From NCBI GenBank assembly GCA_947476855.1, contig CANJSR010000184.1, positions 1 through 8,935 on the forward strand: a DNA stretch of 8,935 nucleotides. Reading direction: 5' to 3'. The stretch comes from Acetobacteraceae bacterium. Its GTDB lineage: Bacteria > Pseudomonadota > Alphaproteobacteria > Acetobacterales > Acetobacteraceae. Made by a program: the position numbers and the translations under genes. The stretch's first letter is position 1, and each line of letters begins with the position of its first letter. The notes beneath the pieces were generated by a model. The model did no database searches. It worked only from the letters and a program-made list of their open reading frames with translations, and had not been told where the DNA came from. Positions 1-5,110 of this stretch are shown here, piece by piece.

Positions 1-69
1 ATCGCCCTGCTCAACCAGGCGCACGAATTCCAGCCGACTGTCCATCACGGTTCCCGACTTCCATGGCAT
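1..69 (-). CDS. N-terminus of an unrecognised protein, cut by the left window edge
   Basis: Read on the minus strand, an ATG at 69 opens a frame of 23 codons that continues past the left edge. AAGGA lies 8 nt before this ATG, a good ribosome binding site. A second in-frame ATG at 45 (MDSRLEFVRLVEQGD) has a poorer site, so I prefer 69. The gene has the same direction as surE and starts 183 bp after its stop, so it could be the next gene of that unit. surE is often followed by pcm (protein-isoaspartate methyltransferase), but the visible residues do not clearly look like Pcm. An N-terminus of a small regulator such as LysR or MarR is equally possible. Too little is present to name it. Confidence 0.45.
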   Translation of the reverse strand, partial: MPWKSGTVMDSRLEFVRLVEQGD

Positions 70-209
70 CGCGGTGTTCCTTCTCACCGCAGAACGATAG
101 TGTCAGGAGGGTCTCCGAACACCTGTCAGGGACGTCTCCGGTCTGAACAGACAAGCCCGGGGATGACGGTGGGGGGCTCAATCACGCCCCGTCTCGCGGA
201 CGCTCGATC

Positions 210-241
210 CGAGCCTGGCGGCCCCGCGCCCATCAGGCTCG
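210..241 (-). terminator. Stem-loop just downstream of surE
   Basis: Arms CGAGCCTG (210-217) and CAGGCTCG (234-241) are perfectly complementary, and GCG/CGC inside the loop can extend the pairing. The structure begins about 12 nt after the surE stop. No T-run follows on the minus strand, so it is a weak terminator candidate or simply a 3' stabilising hairpin. Confidence 0.3.
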
Positions 242-252
242 ATGGCCGGGGT

Positions 253-1026
253 TCAATCCACGAAGCGCGGCAGCTTCCCCGCCAGGTCCGCATAGGCCTC
301 ATCATCCGTGCGATCATACCGCAGCGGCGTAACCACGATCTTGCCGGCCCGCAGCGCGGAGTAATCGCTCTCCGCCCCCTGCGGACGGTCGCCGCGGCGG
401 AACGTCAGCCAGTGGTAGTTCATCCCGCGCGGATCGGTGCGGGTTTCCACGTTCATCCCCGCGATCATCCCCACGCCTTGCCGAGCCAGCGTCATCTCGC
501 CGGCCTGGTCGGCGGGGCCGGGCGGGAAGTTCACGTTCAGGACCGCATTCTCTCCCCACCGCATCGCCCACAACCGGCGGATCACGTCGGGTCCCAACGT
601 CCGCGAGGCGTCCCAGGAGACATTGTGGCGGTCGGTATAGGCCTGGCTCAGCGCGATGGCCGGAACCCCCAGCATCATCGCCGTCATGGCGCCGCCGACG
701 GTGCCGGAGAACACCGTCTCGAGGCCCAGGTTCAGCCCGCGATTCACGCCTGACAGGACCAGTTGCGGCGGGCAGTCCTTCATCAGGTGGCACAGCCCCA
801 TGGCGGCGCAGTCGCCTGGCGTACCGGTCACGCCGTAGCGGCGGTTGCCGCGGTCGCTGACGCGCAGGGAGTGATGCAGGCTGATGGCGTGGGACTGGCC
901 GCTCTGGTCGTGCTCGGGCGCGACGACCCAGACCTCCTTGGCAATCTGTGCGGCGATTTCTTCCAGCACCGCCATCCCGGGGGCGTCGATGCCGTCATCG
1001 TTGGTCAGCATAACTCGGTCCAGCAC
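253..1026 (-). CDS. surE: SurE, 5'/3'-nucleotidase (survival protein)
   Basis: SurE is a metal-dependent cytosolic phosphatase that removes phosphate from nucleoside 5'- and 3'-monophosphates and is linked to stationary-phase survival. The 257 residues match the usual family length (about 250). The N-terminal LTNDDGIDAPG block carries the metal-binding Asp10 and Asp11. SGQS (42-45) supplies the conserved Ser42, GTPGDC (68-73) matches the family GTPADC block, and SGVNRGLN (92-99) supplies Asn95. These four ligands correspond to Asp8, Asp9, Ser39 and Asn92 of E. coli SurE. The start is a GTG at 1026, with GGAG 7 nt upstream. An ATG five codons later (1011) lacks as good a site. The gene is divergent from the next gene across 136 bp. 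Identification is secure; the physiological substrate is not. Confidence 0.95.
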   Translation of the reverse strand: MLDRVMLTNDDGIDAPGMAVLEEIAAQIAKEVWVVAPEHDQSGQSHAISLHHSLRVSDRGNRRYGVTGTPGDCAAMGLCHLMKDCPPQLVLSGVNRGLNLGLETVFSGTVGGAMTAMMLGVPAIALSQAYTDRHNVSWDASRTLGPDVIRRLWAMRWGENAVLNVNFPPGPADQAGEMTLARQGVGMIAGMNVETRTDPRGMNYHWLTFRRGDRPQGAESDYSALRAGKIVVTPLRYDRTDDEAYADLAGKLPRFVD

Positions 1027-1107
1027 GTGCGCGCTCCGGAAAGGTGGGTGGGCTTGGTTTTGCCGGGTGTGCCGGGCCGAGTCCAGTTCGCGCCGGCAAA
1101 CTGATAT

Positions 1108-1128
1108 TGATAATGCCTCTCATTTGCA
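1108..1128. promoter_or_regulatory. Fur-box-like palindrome before the uncharacterised gene at 1163
   Basis: TGATAATG (1108-1115) and CATTTGCA (1121-1128) flank a 5-nt centre. The right arm reversed is TGCAAATG, so the arms match at 6 of 8 positions. Aligned by eye to the classical 19-bp Fur consensus (GATAATGATAATCATTATC), positions 1103-1121 match at 14 of 19. TTGATA at 1107-1112 resembles a -35 element, so a bound repressor would cover the promoter. The site lies 34 bp before the ATG at 1163 and about 80 bp before surE on the other strand. This is sequence resemblance only; binding is inferred. Confidence 0.5.
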
Positions 1129-1162
1129 CTAAACCGCCCGGACACACGGGATGGAGTCGTTC

Positions 1163-1687
1163 ATGGACGGGATCGTGGCAGCGGATTGGTACCGCTCGGC
1201 TCAGACGCGGAACACGGCCGACCTGGCCAAGCCGGAATCGCTGATGCTCCTGTCCATGCGATGGTGGGTGCGCTGCTACAGCCAGCAGGAGTGCGCCCTG
1301 GAACGCCTGATCCAGGGCATGAGCCGCGGCGGCGCGCCGGACGCGGCCTACTCTGTCAATGGCTTGATGTGGGTCGTCGCCCGCACCGGCCAGCGCCCGG
1401 TGGATATCCGCTGCCCGCGCTGCCCCAGCCTGTCGGATGACGAGGCGATCCTGCTCCATGCCGCCTGGCTGACGCAGGAGGCACGATCTGACCTCGCGGA
1501 ACGCTATCTGCGCGCGCATCTGCTGACCGAGGCCGGGGCGGTGTTCGCGATCGGGCCGCTGGAGGGGTTGGGAAATCTTTTCCTGGCCGCCGGTCTCACC
1601 TTCGGACGGCGGCGGATCGCGGCGGAACCAACCGACGCCCAACCGCGTTGGGAGATGCCGGATGACTGTTCCCGGACCGTACACTGA
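1163..1687 (+). CDS. Uncharacterised protein with CxxC motif, possibly iron-regulated
   Basis: I do not recognise a characterised family, though similar short hypothetical proteins seem to occur in Acetobacteraceae. From the ATG at 1163 the product is 174 residues. GGAG at 1153-1156 with 6 nt spacing decides this start over the ATG at 1151, which would add four residues. The protein looks soluble, with no signal peptide or clear membrane span. The first half is rich in Trp and Met, with two cysteines at 38 and 44 (RCYSQQEC). A CPRCP motif follows (Cys84, Cys87), directly before an acidic LSDDEA stretch. The second half is helical and alanine/leucine-rich. The cysteine pairs could bind a metal or an Fe-S cluster, or form disulfides; this is inference. 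The Fur-like palindrome upstream suggests iron-responsive expression. It stands alone, 100 bp before the next small gene. Confidence 0.7.
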   Translation: MDGIVAADWYRSAQTRNTADLAKPESLMLLSMRWWVRCYSQQECALERLIQGMSRGGAPDAAYSVNGLMWVVARTGQRPVDIRCPRCPSLSDDEAILLHAAWLTQEARSDLAERYLRAHLLTEAGAVFAIGPLEGLGNLFLAAGLTFGRRRIAAEPTDAQPRWEMPDDCSRTVH

Positions 1688-1787
1688 CCGGCACCCGCCA
1701 CAATTGTCGACGAAATTTCACAAATTTAGCCCCATTCATGACCCGATTTTCCCCTAAGCAGAGGCCGCGTTTGGAAAGGACGAATGT

Positions 1788-2006
1788 ATGGATACGACCA
1801 CCGCCGGGGCGCGCCTGTCGCCGGACAGCACCCCGGCCCGCCGGAACAGCGACTTGATGCGCCTGGTGGCGCTGATGTCGGCGCATCGGGATAGTCTGGC
1901 GACCCCTCACGGCGATCCGGTGCCGCTGGAGCAGCGCCAGATCGACAGCATCGTCGCTCGCCTGTCAGCGGAACCGCGGCGCCGGGTTCAGGCGGGCCAG
2001 CACTGA
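1788..2006 (+). CDS. Small uncharacterised protein, 72 residues
   Basis: The ATG at 1788 is preceded by GGAAAGGA (1773-1780) with 7 nt spacing, one of the strongest ribosome binding sites in the window and the main reason to believe the gene. A second ATG at 1784 in another frame gives only 36 codons and is spaced too closely to the site. The product has a Ser/Thr/Ala-rich N-terminus, then two predicted amphipathic helices (about 21-35 and 46-62), and a basic tail (PRRRVQ). There are no cysteines, membrane spans or recognised domains. The upstream 100 bp contain an AT-rich stretch (1712-1728) that could hold its promoter. Its last 19 bp overlap the 3' end of the SDR gene on the opposite strand. 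Function is unknown. Confidence 0.6.
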   Translation: MDTTTAGARLSPDSTPARRNSDLMRLVALMSAHRDSLATPHGDPVPLEQRQIDSIVARLSAEPRRRVQAGQH

Positions 2007-2806
2007 CCTCCGCCATCGACACGCAGCACCTGCCCGGTGATGAAGTCCCCGGTCGGGCCGACGAAGACGCCGACGGCGCGCGCGACCTCATCCACCAAAG
2101 CGATGCGTTCCAGGGTGCCGCCCTCGGCCATCCGGTTCGGGTCCACCGCGCGGGTATTCATGAAGCGACCGGTCCTTGTGTCGCCTGGGGCGATGCTGTT
2201 GGCCGTGACGTTGAACGGCCGCAACTGGGCGGCTAGGCAGCGGGTATAGTGGATCGCCGCCGCCTTTGAGGTGGCATAGATCGCGCCGTTCTGCCGCCCG
2301 CCATAGCCGGCCACCGAACTGATCGTGACGATCCGGCCTTCCCGCCGAACCATCATGTCCTGCGCGACTCGCTGGGACACGAAGATGGTGCTCAGCAGGT
2401 TGCGATCGATGACGGCGCGGATATCGACCTCCTTCACCATGATGGCATCGTTCGGATCGGGCTTGCCGCCAGCCGCGGCGATGTCGCCCCCGGCGTTGTG
2501 GACCAGGGCATACAGAGGCCCCAGGTCGCGGGCGACCGTCGCCAGCACACGCTCCACCTGATCCGCCTGGGTCAGGTCGCCCAGCACGGCGATCGTGCGC
2601 ACGCCGTACTGCGCGCCGATCTGGCGGGCGGTTTCCGTCAGGGTGGTGCCTTCCCCGTACTCGGCCGGCCCGTTCTCCCGCATCCCATGCACCGCTACGT
2701 CGCAGCCCATCGCCGCGAGGTTCTCGGCGAAGGCGCGTCCGAGGCCTCGGCCGCCGCCGGTGACGAGTGCGACGCGACCCTGCAAGGGCTTGGGATCATT
2801 GGGCAT
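1988..2806 (-). CDS. Short-chain dehydrogenase/reductase (SDR), FabG-like
   Basis: A classical SDR that oxidises or reduces an alcohol/carbonyl pair with NAD(P)(H) in the cytosol. From the ATG at 2806 it has 272 residues. AGGAG 6 nt upstream supports this start; the frame stays open 12 codons further, to an ATG at 2842, but without such a site. TGGGRGLG (16-23) is the dinucleotide-binding glycine motif and Asp77 (GDL) the adenine contact. HNAGG (103-107) is the NAG motif. The catalytic tetrad is Asn136, Ser163 or Ser164, Tyr177 and Lys181 (YATSK). Arg43 after the second strand may favour NADP(H). The C-terminus has the usual ITGQVLRVDGG. About 20 extra residues near 45-65 lengthen it relative to FabG (about 250). 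It is divergent from the amidohydrolase gene, which hints at a shared pathway. The substrate is unknown. Confidence 0.9.
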   Translation of the reverse strand: MPNDPKPLQGRVALVTGGGRGLGRAFAENLAAMGCDVAVHGMRENGPAEYGEGTTLTETARQIGAQYGVRTIAVLGDLTQADQVERVLATVARDLGPLYALVHNAGGDIAAAGGKPDPNDAIMVKEVDIRAVIDRNLLSTIFVSQRVAQDMMVRREGRIVTISSVAGYGGRQNGAIYATSKAAAIHYTRCLAAQLRPFNVTANSIAPGDTRTGRFMNTRAVDPNRMAEGGTLERIALVDEVARAVGVFVGPTGDFITGQVLRVDGGGQCWPA

Positions 2807-2826
2807 GGGGGATCTCCTGGGTTCAG

Positions 2827-2879
2827 CCCGGCAGCACATCACGGTTGCGCGTGGTCGGGCAACGGCTCAGCATGCCGGG
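2827..2879. promoter_or_regulatory. Nested inverted repeat between the divergent SDR and amidohydrolase genes
   Basis: The outer arms CCCGGCA (2827-2833) and TGCCGGG (2873-2879) enclose inner arms GTTGC (2844-2848) and GCAAC (2859-2863). Both pairs are perfect, and their centres coincide within half a base (2853 and 2853.5). The dyad sits in the middle of the 94-bp gap (2807-2900) that must hold both promoters. It is a candidate operator for a dimeric or tetrameric regulator of both genes, or a structured 5' leader. No regulator gene is in the window. Confidence 0.35.
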
Positions 2880-2900
2880 AAAGGCAGAAGGGGAACGGCC

Positions 2901-3713
2901 ATGCTGATCATCGACGCGCAGGTGCATATCTGGGGCAGCGGCAAGCCGAGCGACCACCACCGCCAGACGTCGCTTTATTCGGCGGAGGCGTTGGTGAAGG
3001 AAATGGACGAGGCCGGGGTCGATGGCGCCGTCCTGCATCCTCCAAGCTGGGACCCGGGCTCGAACGAAATGGCGGTCGAGGCGGCGACGCGGTACCCCGA
3101 CAAGTTCTGCATCATGGGCTGGTTTCCGCTGGATGATCCGTCCCAGCGGGTGCGGATCGAGACCTGGAAGCAGCGCAAGGGCATGGTCGGCCTGCGCTGG
3201 TCGCTGACCCGGCCGGGGCAGGAGACCTGGCATCAGGACGGCACGATGGACTGGCTCTGGCCGGCGGCGGAGAAGGCGGGCACGCCCGTCGCGACGATGG
3301 CCTGGCACTTCCTGCCGCTGTTCCGCCAGATCGCCGAACGGCATCCGAACCTGAAACTGATCGTCGATCATCTGGGCCTGGTGCGGGGTGCCACGGATGC
3401 CGCCGCCTTCACCAACCTGCCGGACCTGCTCGCGCTGGCGAAATGCCCGAACGTCGCGGTCAAGGCCACGGGCGCGCCAGGCTATGGCGGCGGCGCCTAT
3501 CCGTACCCCGAACTGCATGACGGCCTGTGGCGGATCTTCGATGCCTTCGGGCCGGACCGGTTCTTCTGGGGGACGGACATCACGCGGATGCCGTGCTCCT
3601 ACCGCCAATGCGTGACGATGTTCACCGAGGGCCTGCCATGGCTGAAGGGCCGTGACCTTGAACGCGTGATGGGGCAGGGGGTTGTCGACTGGCTGGGCTG
3701 GACTCGGGGGTAG
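2901..3713 (+). CDS. Amidohydrolase-2 family hydrolase (lactonase-like TIM barrel)
   Basis: The 270-residue protein belongs to the amidohydrolase-2 (PF04909-like) group of TIM-barrel hydrolases. Members include 2-pyrone-4,6-dicarboxylate lactonase and sugar lactonases. The N-terminal strand reads DAQVHIW (5-11), where most relatives have DxHxHxW. Gln7 thus replaces the first histidine, while His9 is kept. Further barrel-end residues are His46 (VLHPPSW), His136 (AWHFLP), His157 (DHLG) and Asp226 (WGTD), the last being the family's catalytic aspartate. The ATG at 2901 follows a purine-rich AAGGGGA (2888-2894) with 6 nt spacing. The frame is open upstream to 2595 but that part lies opposite the SDR gene. 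No signal peptide is seen, so it should be cytosolic. Pairing with the SDR suggests oxidation followed by hydrolysis of a lactone or similar ring. The substrate is not predictable. Confidence 0.88.
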   Translation: MLIIDAQVHIWGSGKPSDHHRQTSLYSAEALVKEMDEAGVDGAVLHPPSWDPGSNEMAVEAATRYPDKFCIMGWFPLDDPSQRVRIETWKQRKGMVGLRWSLTRPGQETWHQDGTMDWLWPAAEKAGTPVATMAWHFLPLFRQIAERHPNLKLIVDHLGLVRGATDAAAFTNLPDLLALAKCPNVAVKATGAPGYGGGAYPYPELHDGLWRIFDAFGPDRFFWGTDITRMPCSYRQCVTMFTEGLPWLKGRDLERVMGQGVVDWLGWTRG

Positions 3714-3809
3714 AGGACCTGGATCGCGTCCGACCGGCTTGATGGGAGCCATGGCCTCCGACAGAAAGGCGGCTTCACGTGCGCGCCAAAGCTGGGATGG
3801 CAGGTCGGC

Positions 3810-4577
3810 ATGACCAGGATCGCCTATTTCGGTCACCACAAATCAGGGTCGACCTTCATCAAGACGGTGCTGCGGGCCGCCACGGGCGTGCCGCTGCATA
3901 CCGAGTTTCTCTCGACCCGTCTGCCGCTCGGGTATGAGAAGGACCCGGCACAGGCTGCCAGGATCGCCCTCGCCTTCCGTCGCCTGAATGAGAAGCCGTC
4001 GACCGTGCTCAGCCACGGCAATGCCGACAGGGCGGTGGTTGAGACGCTGGCGGAGCATGGTCCGCTGCGAGGATTCCATGTCATCCGCGACCCGCGCGAC
4101 GTGATGGTCTCGGGCTATTTCTGGCACATCTCGGACCAGTCGGTGGACAGCAATCCCTGGAACGTCGAGCGGCGCGCGCGCCTGCGGGCCGAACCGGACC
4201 AGGAGACCGGGCTGCTGCGGGAGATCGAATTCTCGCGTTGCTACTTCGATGCCATGGCCGAGTGGGACTATGCCCGCCCGGATGTCCTGGAGATGCGGTT
4301 CGAGGCGATGATCGCCGATCCGCTGTCGTTGCTGCGGGACGCCTTCACCTTTGTCGGCCTGCCGACCGGAGACCTGGAACGCATCGTCGCCGAACACGAG
4401 TTTCAGCGCCTGGCTGGCGGGCGAAGCCGGGGGCAGGAGGCGCGGGACCACAAATACCGCAAGGGCATCGCCGGCGACTGGCGCAACCACTTCACCCCCC
4501 GGATCACCGAAGCGTTCAAGCAACGCTACGGCGGCCTGCTGGTCCGGCTGGGATACGAGGCCGATCTGAACTGGTAG
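3810..4577 (+). CDS. PAPS-dependent sulfotransferase (Sulfotransfer_1 type)
   Basis: Transfers a sulfuryl group from 3'-phosphoadenosine-5'-phosphosulfate to an acceptor, usually a hydroxyl or amine. The 255 residues carry all family signatures in order. HHKSGSTFI (9-17) is the 5'-phosphosulfate loop with Lys11. Arg93 and Ser101 in IRDPRDVMVSGYF (92-104) form the 3'-phosphate site, with the same 8-residue spacing as Arg130/Ser138 of mammalian SULT1E1. RKGIAGDW (217-224) followed by RNHFT matches the C-terminal RKGxxGDWKxxF motif. His70 in LSHGN may be the catalytic base, but this is less certain. The ATG at 3810 has AGGT close upstream, a weak site, and no better in-frame start is seen. There is no membrane segment, so it is probably cytosolic. 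It follows the amidohydrolase by 96 bp and could be read with it or alone. The acceptor (lipid, sugar, hopanoid or small molecule) is unknown. Confidence 0.92.
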   Translation: MTRIAYFGHHKSGSTFIKTVLRAATGVPLHTEFLSTRLPLGYEKDPAQAARIALAFRRLNEKPSTVLSHGNADRAVVETLAEHGPLRGFHVIRDPRDVMVSGYFWHISDQSVDSNPWNVERRARLRAEPDQETGLLREIEFSRCYFDAMAEWDYARPDVLEMRFEAMIADPLSLLRDAFTFVGLPTGDLERIVAEHEFQRLAGGRSRGQEARDHKYRKGIAGDWRNHFTPRITEAFKQRYGGLLVRLGYEADLNW

Positions 4578-4585
4578 AACCCGAC

Positions 4586-4606
4586 GGCCCGGACCAAGTC
4601 CAGGCC
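4586..4606. terminator. Hairpin between the converging sulfotransferase and DUF6481 genes
   Basis: GGCCCGGAC (4586-4594) pairs with GTCCAGGCC (4598-4606): eight base pairs, one C-A mismatch, loop of three. It begins 8 nt after one stop codon and ends 14 nt from the other, the expected place for a terminator serving both directions. No T-tract follows on either strand, so termination by this hairpin alone is uncertain. A second overlapping stem (GCCGCCG 4604-4610 with CGGCGGC 4625-4631) could form instead. Confidence 0.4.
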
Positions 4607-4620
4607 GCCGGCTGCGGAGC

Positions 4621-4989
4621 CTATCGGCGGCGGGCCTGCCTCGCGGCGTAGCGCTGGTCGCGGGCGGCCTTCTGCTCGATCGCGCGTTCGGCGGCACGGG
4701 CAGCTTCCTCGGCGATGCGGGCCTGGTCCGCCAGGGCAGCGGCCTTCATTTCCTCGGCGCGAGCGGCTTCCTCGGCGGCCTTCCTGGCGGCCTCGGCTTC
4801 CTTGGCGAGCTTGCGTTCCGCTGCCCGCACTTCACGCGCCGCATCAATCGCCGCCTGCGCGGCTCGCCGTTCAATCACGGCGGGGTCATCGGGGCCTGGC
4901 CTGGCGCGGAAACGCTCCAGCATCGCGGTCTTGGCGGCCGCCGCGGTGGCTTGTCGATCCTGAAACGTAGAGTTCTTGGGTGCTTTCAT
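4621..4989 (-). CDS. DUF6481-like highly charged helical protein
   Basis: A 122-residue protein made almost wholly of Ala, Glu, Arg and Lys. The N-terminal part (FQDRQATAAAAK at 9-20, then RFRARPGPDDPAV at 26-38) matches my recollection of DUF6481, a short alphaproteobacterial family of unknown function. Residues 39-118 form a continuous helix with charged repeats, likely a coiled coil or a single charged helix, ending in a basic tail (ARQARRR). There is no signal peptide or membrane segment. The start at 4989 has only a weak AGGG a few bases upstream. The gene is divergent from the metallo-beta-lactamase-fold gene across 121 bp and convergent with the sulfotransferase. Some family members sit near cold-shock genes, but none is visible here. 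The reading frame is secure; the role is unknown. Confidence 0.82.
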   Translation of the reverse strand: MKAPKNSTFQDRQATAAAAKTAMLERFRARPGPDDPAVIERRAAQAAIDAAREVRAAERKLAKEAEAARKAAEEAARAEEMKAAALADQARIAEEAARAAERAIEQKAARDQRYAARQARRR

Positions 4990-5110
4990 GCCCTAGACTT
5001 ACCGTCGGGAGCCTGTCCGGTATAGTCCTTTCGCGATCTGGCCTGCCTGGCCGCATAGCCACGGGCCGCCCAAACGGCTAGGATGAGGCATCAGTCGGGG
5101 AGAAAACATC

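Noticed and set aside
100..753. Open frame of 217 codons on the plus strand opposite surE
   Set aside because: It lies antisense to a clearly conserved gene, is rich in Arg, Pro and His, and has no domain. High GC content leaves such shadow frames open.
995..1684. Open frame of 229 codons on the minus strand opposite the gene at 1163
   Set aside because: Pro/Arg/Gln-rich composition without motifs. The plus-strand frame has a good ribosome site and more protein-like composition, although that gene is itself uncharacterised.
2595..2900. N-terminal extension of the amidohydrolase frame
   Set aside because: The segment is antisense to the SDR gene and is not hydrolase-like. The conserved protein starts exactly at the ATG at 2901 with a ribosome site.
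3714..3809. Short repeats (GGCT...AGCC, GCCATGGC) between amidohydrolase and sulfotransferase
   Set aside because: Stems of four base pairs are expected by chance in GC-rich DNA. I see no terminator or promoter in this gap that I can defend.
2823..3839. 338-codon frame on the minus strand opposite the amidohydrolase
   Set aside because: Its translation is rich in Arg, His and Pro with no family motif, while the opposite strand carries a full conserved enzyme.
5021..5026. TATAGT hexamer as the -10 box of the MBL-fold gene
   Set aside because: It matches 5 of 6 consensus bases, but no convincing -35 hexamer stands 16-18 bp upstream, so I did not list a promoter.
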